The translations under genes were made by a program, and so were the position numbers. Below are positions 10,756-22,294 of a stretch of DNA of 64,000 bases, in pieces. This DNA comes from Eriocheir sinensis (Eukaryota; Arthropoda; Malacostraca; Decapoda; Varunidae), in NCBI RefSeq assembly GCF_024679095.1, contig NC_066534.1:17780163-17844162 (forward strand), given 5' to 3'. Below the pieces are notes generated by a model, which was given only the letters and a program-made list of their open reading frames with translations, did not search any database and had not been told where the DNA came from. Position 1 is the first letter of the stretch. Every line of letters begins with the position of its first letter.

Positions 10756-11324
10756 GCAGGTAATGGTCCCCAATCAAAATGTGGAAGTTGGGGGTAGGGG
10801 GAGGGGGGGCGGAAGTGACGAGGCAATTAGTGTACCTCTTCTCAGGTGTGCTAATGACCCACACCTGTTCCCCTTGTCACCTGCAGTCAACCACCACCAC
10901 CACCATCATCATCACTCCGTACTATAATAGTCCACTCAGTGCAGAACAAAGGCCTTTTTCTAACGTTCTTTCACTCCTTTCTTGTTAATGTTATTATTGT
11001 ATGTCATTCTGTTCCGGCAAAGGTACTAATTTCATCTTTCCACCTAATATTACTTCAACGACTCCTCTATCTCGCCCCGGCAAAGACACTCATTTCTCTC
11101 TATATAGCGTTAGTGTACTCTATCTTGCTCCCATAAAGGTACTATATAATTTCATCTCTCCACCTGGTACTCTGTCGGTAATTAGTTCGCTTCCCCGTTG
11201 TTCACGTCTCTCTCTCTGGTGTTCTTGTACTCCATCCTGCCCCGGTAGAGGTATTAATTTCATCTCTCCACCTGGTACTCTGTCGGTCATTGCTTCGATT
11301 CCTAATTTTCTATGTTTTTCTATC

Positions 11325-11480
11325 TTTTTTTTTTACAACAAAGGAGACAGCTCAAGGACACACAAAAAAGGGAAACAATAATAAAAAAAAAAGCCCGCTA
11401 CTTGCTGCTCCTAAAAAAAAGAATCAAAAGAGGTGGCTGAAAGAGAGGTCAATTTCGGGAGGAGAGGTGTCCTGATGTTG
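11325..11480 (+). mobile_element. Family A element inserted in satellite
   Basis: After a T-run, this copy carries the family core acaacaaaggagacagctca, an A-rich linker, agcccgctacttgctgctcc, gaggtggctgaaagagaggt and tttcgggaggagaggtgtcc. The satellite resumes straight after it with gtactctctcttgccccgg, so it entered an existing array. Confidence 0.75.
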
Positions 11481-11798
11481 GTGTACTCTCTCTTGCCCCG
11501 GAAAAGGTATTGATTTCATCTTTCCATCTGTTAATATTTCAACGATTCCTGATTTTTCACATCTATCAGTGTCAGTGTACTCTATCCTGCCCCGTTAAAG
11601 GTGTTAGCTTCATGCAGCTCTCCACCTGGTAGACTCTTTTGGCTATTTATGTTACGATTCCAGGGTTCTCCACGTATCTATGTCTGGTGTTTGTGTTTTT
11701 TTTTTTTGTGTGTGTGTCCAGGTAAAGGTTATGATAGTCTCTCCACCTGGTACTTTTTCGACCCTTATTCTCTATGATTTCGGATTCTCCTCATCTTT

Positions 11799-12446
11799 CT
11801 ATCTGATGTCCGTGTACTTTATCTTGCCCCAGTAAAGGTTCTGATTCGATTCCTGGTTCTTCCCTTCCCTTTATCTGATGTTCGTGTGCTTTATCTTGCC
11901 CCAGTAAAGGTTCTGATTCGATTCCTGGTTCTTCCCTTCCCTTTATCTGATGTTCGTGTGCTTTATCTTGCCCCGGTAAAGGTTCTGTTTTGATTCTTGG
12001 TTCTTCCCTTTCCTTTATCTGATGTTCGTGTACTTTATCTTGCCCCAGTAAAGGTTCTGATTCGATTCCTGGTTCTTCCCTTCCCTTTATCTGATGTTCG
12101 TGTGCTTTATCTTGCCCCGGTAAAGGTTCTGTTTTGATTCTTGGTTCTCCCCTTTCCTCTATCTGACGTTCGTGTGCTTTATCTTGCCCCAGTAAAGGTT
12201 CTGATTCGATTCCTGGTTCTTCGATTTCCTTTATCTGATGTTCGTGTGCTTTATCTTGCCCCAGTAAAGGTTCTGATTCGATTCCTGGTTCTTCGATTTC
12301 CTTTATCTGATGTTCGTGTGCTTTATCTTGCCCCGGTAAAGGTTCTGTTTTGATTCTTGGTTCTCCCCTTTCCTCTATCTGACGTTCGTGTGATTTATCT
12401 TGCCCCGATAAGGATTCTGATTTAATTTCTCCACCCGCTATTCTGC
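11799..12446. repeat. 72-bp tandem array with two alternating variants
   Basis: Nine units start at 11799, 11871, 11943, 12015, 12087, 12159, 12231, 12303 and 12375, every one exactly 72 bases after the last. Two sub-types are seen: A (ccccagtaaagg, gattcgattcctgg) and B (ccccggtaaagg, gttttgattcttgg). Their order is A A B A B A A B and then a diverged unit. Compared with the long-form monomer, the unit lacks the segment around ctccacctggtactctgtcgg. Confidence 0.93.
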
Positions 12447-12799
12447 TTCGATTTCTGGTTCTCCCCTTCCCTCTATCTTACGTCCGTGGACTTTATCTTG
12501 CCCCGGTGAAGGTTTTGATCCAATCTCTCCACCTGGACCTCTGTCGGCTTCTACTTTTACGAATTCTGGTTCTCCAAGCCTCTCTATCTGATGTTTGTGC
12601 ACTCTGTTTTGGCTCTGATTAAATCTCTCCACCTGGGTCTCTCTCGCCAATGTCTTTTACAATCTCCGGGCTGTTACCCTGGCTGTCCCTCTGTTCCCTG
12701 GGCGGCACAAAGAGTATACAGTGCAGGGATACAAGCTGCAGGAAGTGAGACTGCGTGATGGGGTAAGAAAAACATGTATTTCACCTCTAATCGTGATCG

Positions 12800-13560
12800 T
12801 CCCTCCCGTGCCGCCCACAACTAACGTCACTCTCCCCCCACCTCCTATTCCTCCTCCTCCTTATTAACGAATTCGACCACCTCATGACATTCCCCTTATC
12901 CTGTCTCACTCACTCCTGTTCATTCCGTCTTGCAGTTGCGTTCCTGTCTTCTAAGTCTCACGTTAATCCACCTCAATCCACCCACACCTATCGTCACCCT
13001 CCCCTCCTCTTCCGCTTTTTCCTCCTCATCAACCCACTCTTTGACTACCCCATCACATTTCCACTACATTAACGCTGTTCCTTTCTCTTACCCCGTCCTT
13101 CTTGATCTCATCCTAATCCACCTCTCTCCACTTCCCCTTCAGTCACTTCTCCTTCCCCTTAACTCCACTCACATAACCTCACTCCACTAGTACCCATTCC
13201 TACCCCAATCCCACTTTCTCCACCCCACCCACTCACCCATTCACTCCACCCTCCACCCCCTTACCCTAACCCCCAGCCACTCCACCCCCACCCCATTCCT
13301 CTCTCCCTCCTCAAATATCACTTTTATATCAAGTCATCTAATTTTCCCTTCAATCTGATACGTTTTTTTCCTTAGCCTGAATCTATCTCCCCGCCCTCTT
13401 CCTCCCACTAAACCACACCCACCACTCCACCTCTTTCGACTCCCCCCTCCCCCTCCCTCTTCCTCCTTTCCCCCTTTCCCTCAAGCACCCGAACCACAGC
13501 TGTCCCCCAACTTATCCATCACTGACTCCTCTTCCTCCTCCTCCTCCTCCTCCTCCTCGT
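12800..13560. repeat. C-rich pyrimidine tract
   Basis: CCCT/CCAC-rich low-complexity sequence ends in (TCC)n at 13529-13558. Pro/Ser/Leu frames are repeat shadows. No gene is seen. Confidence 0.85.
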
Positions 13561-13628
13561 TCTTCCTTCCGTCCAGACAAGAACAAAAAAAGTGAGCTCT
13601 TATTAACGTCTTCCCCGCCTCCAGCTCT

Positions 13629-13630
<2 letters not shown>

Positions 13631-13667
<37 letters not shown>
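13631..13667. repeat. (CA)18 microsatellite
   Basis: A perfect CA array of about 37 bases separates the C-rich tract from a non-repetitive island. Confidence 0.96.
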
Positions 13668-13668
<1 letters not shown>

Positions 13669-13689
13669 GACGCTCGCCCCTGCTGATGG

Positions 13690-13848
13690 TGCTTGTCTCT
13701 CCTCGGCTGGGCACGTTCTCTTTAATAATACACATCCTTCTGCGTACTACTACAAAGCTTAGTGCCATTCAATTAAATATATGACGCAAGTGCTACGCGG
13801 CGCCCATTATATAACCTTCCCCGGATCATGATAAAAGGAGCCCGCGGT
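13690..13848. other. Balanced-composition island
   Basis: This non-repetitive block contains ttcaattaaatatatgac, tacgcggcgccc and catgataaaagg between two CA arrays. It could be a conserved non-coding element, but there is no direct evidence. Confidence 0.2.
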
Positions 13849-13850
13849 GG

Positions 13851-13851
<1 letters not shown>

Positions 13852-13896
<45 letters not shown>

Positions 13897-13980
13897 CCAG
13901 GGGGAGATTGACGGACATACTAACAGAGAGACGGATAGATAGACAGGTTGAACGGGAAACGGACACCTCACACGTACACA

Positions 13981-14019
<39 letters not shown>

Positions 14020-14241
14020 AAGCACCTGTCCTCAAGCTGTCTGTCTTCCTCGCGAGATTGACAGACATACTAACAGAGAGACAGATAGATAGACAGGTAG
14101 AACGGGAAACGGGTATCTCACACGTATACAAACAGACGCACACACACAAGCACCTGTCCTAAAGCTGTCTGTCTTCCTCGCGAGATTGACAGACACACTA
14201 ACAGACAGACAGAGATTGATAGGTATAGAATAGAAAACAGA

Positions 14242-14277
<36 letters not shown>

Positions 14278-14330
14278 GCACCTGTCCTAAGCTGTCTATC
14301 TTTCTTCCTCTTTCTCGCCAAGCAGAGCCA
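13852..14330. repeat. Compound minisatellite carrying (CA)n
   Basis: (CA)n at 13852-13895 precedes three copies of a unit that starts gagattgacagacatac (13904, 14054, 14183). Each unit includes a GATAGATAGACAGG stretch, its own CA array (13983-14013, 14130s, 14244-14275) and agcacctgtcctaaagctgt. The spacings of 150 and 129 differ partly because the embedded CA array differs in length. A partial fourth end is visible to about 14320. Confidence 0.88.
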
Positions 14331-14568
14331 ACGCACCTGACGCCGGCCCGGGTGGTAAGGCTCAGAAGGTATGTAGGTGGCGCTGACTACCTCCTGCTCT
14401 GCCTGGCTGCACCTGACACACACTTACATGATGCTGCAGCTTTCCTGTGTCCGCCGGCGTTCACAAGCAGCGTTTGGGGGGCGTAGTTGTAACCGGACCA
14501 GAAAGAAATGCATTTATTCGTATGAGTTTTTTTGGTGTGGGGGGAGTGTGTGTGTGGGGGGGAGTGGG

Positions 14569-14601
<33 letters not shown>

Positions 14602-14622
14602 TGTGTGTGTGTGTGTGAGGGG
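14569..14622. repeat. (GA)n-(TG)n compound microsatellite
   Basis: A GA array runs directly into a TG array. 14330-14560 and 14630-14700 are mixed, and nothing definite is seen there. A GGGA run lies at 14708-14735 and (CCG)n at 14902-14921. Confidence 0.93.
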
Positions 14623-14799
14623 ATTAACGCCCCTACTGTAAGCTAAACGGGAGGGGACGGACATGGGACGGACCAAGGACGGACGGACGGCGGACTGCAT
14701 GCACGGATCGAGGGAGGGAGGGAGGGAGGAGGAGGAAAAAGCCCTGCGACAAAAATGTTTTCCAGTTAAAAAAAAAGTCCCCCAACGTGATAACCAAAG

Positions 14800-15200
14800 C
14801 TTTTCTCCACCCTTACCTGCCTGCCTGTCTACCTGTCTACCTCCCCCATACTCCCTTTCCTCCTTCCCTCCCTCCCTGCCTGTGCTTGCTATACCACCCA
14901 CACCGCCGCCGCCGCCGCCGCCCACTCAATCCCCGCCCTCCCGCCCACTATGCGTCCCTCCCAACACACGCCTGCTTGCATCTCCTCCACCCACTGTTAC
15001 TCTCCCTCCACCCACACGCTCCGCCACGCCACACTGCCACGCCTGCTCCGTCGCCCCCGCCCACGCCCCCCAACTCACCCGCCCACTCACTCTACTCCCT
15101 TCCCGCTTCCTGCTTTCTCTCCTCTCCCTTCCTTCACCCACACCTGTAACTCCTCCTCCTCCTCCACCTTCCCCTCCAGTTGTGATTGAGAGTCCTCTAT
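14800..15200. repeat. C-rich low-complexity tract
   Basis: CCCT/CCAC/CCG-rich sequence carries no recognisable coding content. The long Pro/Ser/Thr frames on plus and Gly/Arg frames on minus reflect composition. Confidence 0.82.
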
Positions 15201-16130
15201 TATCCACCTACTTTGCAATTCATCCATCCACCCACCCACCTTTAATAGAACCTTCTCTATCCTCCACCTCCCACTTCTATTGCTCCTCCACCTTTAAATT
15301 CAACTCCTCCACCCTTTATCCACCCACCTCCGTAGCTCATCCACCCACCAGCTTCAATGATCTGCTCTCATTTTCCATCCACTTACGTAGCTCGTCCATC
15401 CACCACTTTTAAATGCAACTCTTCCACCTTCCATCCACCCCTGTACCTCACCCACCTTTGATTAATTGGCCCTCCTTCATTTTCCACCCACTTATGTACC
15501 TACTCCACCCACCACCTTTCAATAAGCTTCCACCTCCACTTCCATCCACTTCTGTAACTCATCAATCCACCACCTTCCACTATTCATCCACTTCTGTAAC
15601 TCATCAATCCACCACCTTCCACCATTCATCCACTTTTGTAACTCATCAATCCACCACCTTCCACCATTTATCCACTTCAATAACTCATCAATCCACCACC
15701 TTCCACCATTTATCCACTTCTGTAACTCATCAATCCACCACCTTCCACCATTTATCCACTTCTGTAACTCATCAATCCACCACCTTCCACCATTTATCCA
15801 CTTCAATAACTCATCAATCCACCACCTTCCACCATTTATCCACTTCTGTAACTCATCAATCCACCACCTTCCACCATTCATCCACTTCTGAAACTCATCA
15901 ATCCACCACCTTTAAACTAAACTCTATCTACAACCCACTTCTTCAGCTTTCCACATTCCACTTCTAATATCATCTCCTCTGTCATCCATTTCAGAAACTC
16001 TTCCACCGACAACCTTTAAAAATGAACCTTCTATTCCACCTTCCTTCCACTTCTAAAGCTTATCTTCCTCCCTCCATATTCCATCCACTTTTGTAGCTCC
16101 TTTTCCACCTTCCATCCATTCACGCACTCA
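15200..16130. repeat. 42-bp minisatellite with degenerate flanks
   Basis: Nine units start at 15545, 15587, 15629, 15671, 15713, 15755, 15797, 15839 and 15881, each exactly 42 bases apart. The landmark is tccacttctgtaactcatca followed by atccaccacc. Two versions alternate irregularly (ttctgt and ttcaat). Flanking sequence on both sides carries diverged versions of the same words. As 42 is divisible by three, a 184-residue plus frame and a 120-residue minus frame are both open, so neither is taken as a gene. Confidence 0.93.
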
Positions 16131-16181
16131 GGCATCTCCGTTCCCCTTCACCACCACCACCACCACCGCCACCACGGCTCC

Positions 16182-16183
<2 letters not shown>

Positions 16184-16252
<69 letters not shown>
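16184..16252. repeat. (CT)34 microsatellite
   Basis: A perfect CT array preceded by a CCA/CAC run. Confidence 0.97.
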
Positions 16253-16254
<2 letters not shown>

Positions 16255-16259
16255 TCCCT

Positions 16260-16800
16260 CCCTCTTTCTTTATCCTTCTACCTCTGTTTCCGCTCCCCTT
16301 CAACCCTGCAGCCACAACACCCGGTCTCCTCCCCCCTCCCCCTATCTCCCCCGCCCCCTCTCCCCTTCCTCCCCCAGGGTCGACGAATGCATCTGTTGGT
16401 AAGACAAAGGGAGGGAGTCTCGTGGTTGTCACCTGAGCGAGTGGGGGATGAGGGGGTGTTGGGAGGGGGGTTAAGGGAAAGAAAGGGAAGGGAAGGGAAA
16501 GGGAGGGAGTCTTAGTGGGTAGATTCGAACCCACATACACCCCCTTCCTCTTTCTCCCCTTCTCTCTCTCTCCCCTTCCCCTCTTCCTCCTCCCTTCTGC
16601 AACACCCTGCCGGATTACACATCGGGGCCAGTCGCCTACCTCCTCCCCCCTCCCCCTCCCCCCTTTCCCCTCCCCCAGCACAATCCTCCCATGCAAGAAT
16701 ATACCCTTCCTCCAGCTCCCCCTCGCCCCCCTTTCCCCCCCCTCCCCCCTTCCCCCTTCTCACCCCACCCCTGTCCACACAACAATGTCACCTATACAAT
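16260..16800. repeat. C/T-rich tract
   Basis: Low-complexity CCCT and CCCC-rich sequence, with G-rich runs at 16440-16510. It contains the tRNA-like element annotated separately. Confidence 0.8.
16505..16650 (-). repeat. tRNA-like SINE fragment with internal pyrimidine expansion
   Basis: On the minus strand, box B gttcgaatc (plus 16522-16530) sits in a perfect six-base-pair hairpin: gtgggt at 16515-16520 pairs with acccac at 16529-16534. An upstream block containing cgactggccccgatgtgtaa and ccggcagggtgttgca (plus about 16595-16636) could be the box A side. About 60-70 bases of CT-rich sequence lie between them. The link between the two halves is inference. Confidence 0.4.
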
Positions 16801-16806
16801 GCACTG

Positions 16807-16809
<3 letters not shown>

Positions 16810-16858
<49 letters not shown>
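16810..16858. repeat. (CA)24 microsatellite
   Basis: A perfect CA array. It is followed by an A-run at 16901-16915 and then about 230 bases of AT-rich sequence in which I see nothing definite. Confidence 0.97.
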
Positions 16859-16860
<2 letters not shown>

Positions 16861-17144
16861 GTTCCCGGGGGATTTAAATCTTTTGCACACCATCGCCAGG
16901 TAAAAAAAAAAAAAAAGGAATGAGAGGCGAGCAAAATGGAGGTTCAGTACAAGAGTGAAGGAAACCAACGAAACTAAATGGCTCGATAAACTTAAGAGAA
17001 CTAAAAAGCGTATCGATAAAAGGATTTCTCATTTTCACATTTATTAGTCTGATATTAATAAAAAAAAAGCAACATTAGGGAAGGAATAAGAAAGAGACGG
17101 TGAATCAAAAGACTTCTGGGAACTACAAATGCATACGAGATTTC

Positions 17145-17220
17145 AGGCTTTTATTTTTTTCTATTTCTTTTATTATATTTTTCCCTTGAGCTGTCTTCTT
17201 TTCTTCATACAAAAATAAAG
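17145..17220 (-). mobile_element. Family A fragment
   Basis: The minus-strand core is recognisable as cccttgagctgtcttctttt on plus, flanked by T-rich sequence. It is a short, diverged copy of the element found intact at 11325, 43535 and 45985. 17220-17510 is mixed sequence without a recognisable gene. Confidence 0.55.
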
Positions 17221-17659
17221 AGAAAATTGGCCACACCGAAAGGAAATCATGAAAAAAGCGTGTAATATGCGGGAGTAGTATGCGGTTTGAACAAAGGAAT
17301 AATTACGTGCGTGAGTGCTGAATTCAAAACCCTCAAGAAGACCTCTGAAACCCGCTTGAGGAAGTTGATTTATATTGAATGTCTCCTTATCTTTCCCTCC
17401 TTCACGTCACTGGCTTCTCTTCCTCCCACTTCCTTCCCGCCCCCCAAGCAAACCTTCCTTCATCAGCCGTTTTCTTTCTTCGGGACTGGTTTCAGCGCCG
17501 CCTTGCCGCAGTGTTGCCAGATGATCGTATTCACCACATCGTATTCATCCTTTTTAAGACTCAGACTCTCGTTCCTACACAAATGACGATCTAAAATTGA
17601 AGTTAGCGTCAAAACTCTTAATTATTGATGTTTCTTTGTGCTTTTTTGCTGTAGTTATC

Positions 17660-17830
17660 GGTCAGAAACTACGAAAATACACTAACACACACACACGCAC
17701 GCACGCACGCACGCAGAGGACATGAGAGAGATGGAAGACTGAAAAATCGTCCAGTTCCTCGAAAGCCACGTAAAGAAGAAGAAGAAGAAGAAGAAAAAGA
17801 AGAGCCATCACCATAATCTGGCAACGCTGC
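17660..17830 (-). repeat. Dispersed element, inverted relative to 21610-21740
   Basis: The reverse complement reads cgttgccagattatggtgat, then a TTC array, then tttacgtggctttcgaggaa, actggacgatttttcagtct, ccatctctctcatgtcctct and a TGCG/TG array. The same order occurs on plus at 21610-21745. The two flanking microsatellites are part of the shared structure. Confidence 0.8.
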
Positions 17831-17834
17831 GTCT

Positions 17835-18235
17835 TGGGGAACTCCAATTGAGTGGTCTGGCGTGAGTGGGTGGATACTAGACAGCCCTTTCATATCACCG
17901 ACTTCTTTCTCTCATTAAACAAATCCTCCTCCTCCTCCTCCTTCAATATTAGTTTCATCACTGCCTTGTGGACTCCATTTGGGTGAGCTTGTGGGAATGG
18001 GTGGATACTAGAGAGCCTTTCCACATCACCGACTTCCTTCTCTCATTAAACAAATCCTCCTCTTCCTCCTCCTATAGTATGAGTTTCATCACTGCCTTTG
18101 GGACTCCATTTGGGTGAGCTTGTGGGAGTGGGTGGATACTAGAGAGCCTTCCCACATCACCGACTTCAATCTCAATCAACTCTTCCTTTACTAACCTTCA
18201 CTTTTGGTATTAGTTCCATCACCGCATCGAAAACC
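17835..18235. repeat. 131-bp tandem array, three copies
   Basis: Landmark ggactccatttgggtgagct lies at 17970 and 18101, and a diverged version near 17838, about 131 bases apart. Each unit holds gggtggatactagagagcct, catcaccgacttc and an embedded TCC run. Confidence 0.87.
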
Positions 18236-18506
18236 ACTTCCTTCCCCCTAAACCGTCAATAGGAGGGAGAAAAAGGAGGAGGGAGCATCAGAGGGCTAAA
18301 AACTAGACTCGAGGAGAACAATTGGGCAGGAGGCGGTGTTGCTCAGGGGGAGGAAGGGGTAAGGAAGGACCCATGGCGTTCCTCAAATAGACCAGCTGGA
18401 ATATTTATCTTGCCTTCACAAGTACAATGGATCGATAGCCTAAACGTATCTAAATTACAGTGGTATTGATGGGGGGGAAAATAATACTATCTAATGCTGT
18501 CAAGTT

Positions 18507-18590
18507 TTTTTTTTTTTTTTTAGAACAAAGGAGACAGCTCAAGGGCGCAAAAAAAGTAAACAATAATAAAAAAAAAGCAGCAGATTATCA
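18507..18590 (+). mobile_element. Family A 5' fragment
   Basis: A T-run is followed by gaacaaaggagacagctcaa, an A-rich linker and aaaaaaagcagcag. The right half of the element is missing. Confidence 0.7.
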
Positions 18591-18599
18591 TAGCACATC

Positions 18600-19130
18600 C
18601 CTTGTTTGGTAAATACGCGACCCAGCTAAATGTCTTCTGGCTGACGATGACAAATGTAAAACTCCCCCGCAAGTGAAGAGTGAGAAAGTGATGTATTTAA
18701 GTTCATGTCCGTTAATTCGAACTTCAGTGCCCCAAAACTTCCAATAATTCGAAGTTCTAAATCACGATTAGACTAAATGTGCTCTAGCTGAGATTGACAA
18801 ATAGCAAAGGGCAAAAGTTTTGAGTAGGGGAACATATATAAATTGTTGCTCTTGTAAAACTCCATTTGACAATCTAATAGAGGAATCAATCTTCTGAAAC
18901 CACCCCTTGAACTCTAATTTTAGACCCGGACTCGAAACCTGAGTAATAATTAACACATGACGGGGCGCCGCGGCAGGTTGGAAGGCCTTAACGCACGCGG
19001 ATGCATTTCCTTGTGGTGTTGGTGTTGGCAGGCATCGCGCGGGCGTCACACTGGGGCTGCGTCGGGCCCTCCACGTGACGCCCTGTGACCTTGTTTATAC
19101 GGCGTGACGTGAGACTGACGCTGCCACAGG
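18600..19130. other. Mixed non-repetitive sequence
   Basis: There is no clear repeat or gene. A 93-residue minus frame (18768-19049) has ordinary composition but no recognisable family or splice context. The CpG-containing stretch at 18955-19130 includes ccacgtgacgccctgtgacc and could be regulatory. This is not supported further. Confidence 0.3.
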
Positions 19131-19134
19131 GAAG

Positions 19135-19735
19135 TCACGAAGCCGAGGGGCACCAGAATCTTTAGCACATGTTCAGGTAAGTTTAGAAACACTGTACACC
19201 TGGAATTTGTGACTAATTATATTAACAGCAAACGAATAACAGTTACTGACAACCAAAATATAGATAGACGAAGTGCGGCAGACTTATTAGCACGTGTTCA
19301 AGTAAGACAGGTAACACTATACACCTTGAACTTGTGACTTGTCGCAATGCCACATAAACAACACAAGCAACTAAGCAATCAGAGGAGAAAGATGAGAGGC
19401 GCGAGAATCCTTACCATATGTTCAGGTACGACAGATAACACTTCATACACTTGGACTTTGTGACTTACCATAATAATAACACAAGCAAAACCCAAAATAT
19501 AGATAGACGAGGGGTACCAGAATCCTTAGCAAGCGTTCAGGAGAGAGATGTAACACTCAAACACCTGTAATTTATGAGTTACCAGCACTTAACAGCAGAA
19601 ATTACCTTGACAGTAGAAACTAATGCCTGAACAACTAGACCATGAAGAGATGAGGGCGAGGGGCGGTAGACTCCAGCATCCAAGTTTACAACAGGTAAAA
19701 ACACTATAGACACCTGGAACCTATGACGCTAAACT
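19135..19735. repeat. Degenerate ~124-bp tandem array, five copies
   Basis: The landmark gttcagg, or gttcaag in the second unit, lies at 19171, 19296, 19420 and 19535, with a weaker fifth unit near 19670. Spacings are 125, 124 and 115. Each is preceded by agaatccttagca and followed by acacctggaatttgtgact. Confidence 0.82.
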
Positions 19736-19894
19736 CCTGGATCCTTTAAAACTGCAGCAATAGCAACACACGAAACTATGAACTGAACCCTTTCACATCA
19801 AGGATCAAGACACTCCTCCAATCGATTCTGATCCGCTTTCGACTATCCTTACAACCAACTTTATTTATTTATCTATTTATTGATTTGCAGGGGG

Positions 19895-19975
19895 AATGCC
19901 AGGGGACTTTTTTGTGGTTCCTCTTTTCTTTTTCCTTGAGCTGCCTCCTTTCATGTAAAAAAAAATAATACTAGA
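19895..19975 (-). mobile_element. Family A fragment
   Basis: The minus core is visible as ccttgagctgcctcctttca on plus, followed by an A-run. Only the first third of the element is present. Confidence 0.6.
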
Positions 19976-19989
19976 AGCAAGCAGAGACC

Positions 19990-20200
19990 TCATCACCACC
20001 TACACCACCACCGCCGCCACCGCCCCCCCAACATGACAGCAAGACAGGCAACACTAGACACCACGGAGAACATCTTGCCATGACAACAACACAAACGGAC
20101 GGGTGATTGAACGCCCTTACAGACGCAAGCAAAGGACACTTACTACCATCACCACCCCACCACCACCACCACCACCGCCACACCGCCTCCCAGTGACATG
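19990..20200. repeat. CAC/CCG-rich trinucleotide patches
   Basis: caccaccgccgccacc near 20005-20030 and a CAC run at 20150-20180 flank mixed sequence. 20203-20340 is non-repetitive and may be an element of interest, but nothing is recognised. Confidence 0.8.
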
Positions 20201-20369
20201 ACGGAAGGAAGCCGATAATAGCCGACGTGGATGAACGGTGCAGACATTAGCAACGTCCTACAAATGTCGCCGCGAGAGACAAGAGCCCAAAATAGCGACT
20301 TTAAACCGGGCGCTGGAGGTTGCTGCTGGGCGCTAGAATACAGGAGATAGGAAGATTGCATTGTCCCGC

Positions 20370-20372
<3 letters not shown>

Positions 20373-20411
<39 letters not shown>

Positions 20412-20707
20412 CACACACACGCACACACACATCCAGGACACCTCCAGAAAGGGGCCACGTATGAGTGCAAGAACACCTGAGGAGAAGGACGAAGTGAAGG
20501 TTGTATGTATGTATGTTTGTACGTACGCTCGCTCCCTCGACGCATTGGCCAACTCTCTTCTTTTGCAATTCTACCTTTGTGCTGATACGCTTATGTACAC
20601 CTCCCTCGTTACGTATCGGAGGGGGAGGAGGAGGAGGAGGAGGGGAAAGAGGAGGAGGAGGGTGATCGAGTGAATGACAGGGCGGGAGATGTTTAAAATA
20701 GTATATA

Positions 20708-20741
<34 letters not shown>
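20373..20741. repeat. (CA)n with CG interruptions, (GGA)n, (TG)n
   Basis: (CA)n with two cgca interruptions lies at 20373-20435, (GGA)n at about 20620-20665 and (TG)16 at 20709-20741. Confidence 0.93.
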
Positions 20742-20743
<2 letters not shown>

Positions 20744-20819
20744 CATCACGGGCACTACAAAACAAACAGCTGTGCACATTTCTCAATAAAAAACAACAAC
20801 AATATGCTTACGTGTGTGT

Positions 20820-21032
20820 GCATGTGACTGACTGACTGACTGACTGACTGGCTAACTGACTAACTGATTTACTGAGAGAGTGACTGAGTGAGTGAATGAC
20901 TGACGGACTGACTGACTGCATGAGTATGTGACTGACGGAATGAGTAACTGACTAACTACAGACACCACCACCACCACCACCACCATCACCACCTCCTTCA
21001 CCCCCCAACCTACCACCACCACCACCACACAC
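20820..21032. repeat. GACT tetranucleotide and CAC repeats
   Basis: (GACT)n with variants at 20826-20960 is followed by (CAC)n at 20961-20995 and 21012-21032. Confidence 0.9.
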
Positions 21033-21099
21033 ACCCAGACAGATACACAGACGAGACGGAGAGGAGAATGTTTTAAACGCACGGTTCCGCATTTCACAT

Positions 21100-21420
21100 T
21101 CAGAAGACAAATGTTCGCTCGCTGTGGCTGGGCGCTCAAATGGCCCTCTGATTACCGGCGAGGCCCCGCGGAGGGCGACCAACGAGGCGGAGTGACGAGA
21201 GCAGCGCCGTAATTACAGTTGCCTAAACGCTTTACTGGAGCTATAAAGAGGTGGGCGGAAGCCGTTGTAAGTCACTCTGGTTTATGAGCGGGAAATCCTG
21301 CCCCGTGACCCGCTCCCGCCATTCATCGTGTAGGGCTTCCAGGCTACGGCGAGGACCAGCTGCTATACGCAATCTCTGTCTTGAGCGTTTCCTTGACTGA
21401 CAGCAAATTAACCCGAAAGA
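21100..21420. other. Balanced-composition island
   Basis: Non-repetitive sequence with CpG-rich words next to AT cores: ccgtaattacagttgcc, gctataaagaggtggg. It could be a regulatory or conserved non-coding segment. There is no coding evidence. The frames on minus end in a CTGT repeat. Confidence 0.22.
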
Positions 21421-21609
21421 CAGAGAGAGAGAGGCAAGTGAAGAGACGGACAGAGGGATGGACAGGCAGACAGACAGACGGAAAGGCGGACAGACAGATA
21501 GCAGGTTGTTGGAGTTTAGCATAATGTTCACTTTTCCTCGCTGTGATTTCGTTTCTTTCTTCCTTTTTTCCTTTTTTTTTTTTTTTCCACCGTGTCACTT
21601 TTATGAAGA

Positions 21610-21854
<245 letters not shown>

Positions 21855-22176
21855 ACTGCTTCTTTGTACTGCTGGCCGGGATGCAGAAAGAGAAAGGGAC
21901 AAAGGAGACGCTTTATAAAAATGATCGCCAGGGGAACTAAAATTAATCGAGGCGAGACATCTTCGGCGGCTGCGACCTCGGCGGTGTGAGTGATGCCTGC
22001 GAGGGGCGAGGCAGCGTGTGTCGGCTAAGCAGCAAGCGTCACCTGAAGGCAGCCTGGCCGGACACACCTGTCAGGCAGCGGGGCGACAGGTAAGGTAACG
22101 AGTTCCCTTTAGTTGCCAGGCGCCAGCAAGAGACCAACCCGCCCGCCCTCCCCCAGTCAGCGAGAAGACCTCCTGA

Positions 22177-22180
<4 letters not shown>

Positions 22181-22259
<79 letters not shown>
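22181..22259. repeat. (CT)39 microsatellite
   Basis: A perfect CT array. 21890-22140 just before it is non-repetitive, GC-richer sequence with several CpGs and no recognised gene. Confidence 0.97.
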
Positions 22260-22263
<4 letters not shown>

Positions 22264-22294
22264 CTATATATCTATATCTACTTACATATCTACT

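Larger units (their letters stand above)
11000..12660. repeat. Satellite domain, roughly 105-110 bp long-form monomer
   Basis: Diverged monomers repeat the order: ctatcttgccccggtaaaggt, ttcatctctccacctggtact, ctgtcgg, gattcctggttct, ctatctgatgt. They are clearest at 11030-11320, 11480-11800 and 12375-12655. The array is interrupted by a family A element at 11325-11480. Within it lies a block of shortened 72-bp units, annotated separately. It is non-coding. Confidence 0.85.

Noticed and set aside
15545..15922. CRISPR-like regular array
   Set aside because: Units are contiguous tandem repeats without unique spacers, and the same holds for the 72-, 81- and 105-base arrays. The genome context is eukaryotic.
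15413..15967. 184-residue repeat protein
   Set aside because: The 42-base unit length keeps any stop-free frame open. The minus strand is open too, there is no signal or domain, and the flanks are the same repeat in decayed form.
18768..19049. 93-residue minus frame
   Set aside because: Composition is ordinary, but no family, transcript signal or splice site was recognised, and length is within chance for this base composition.
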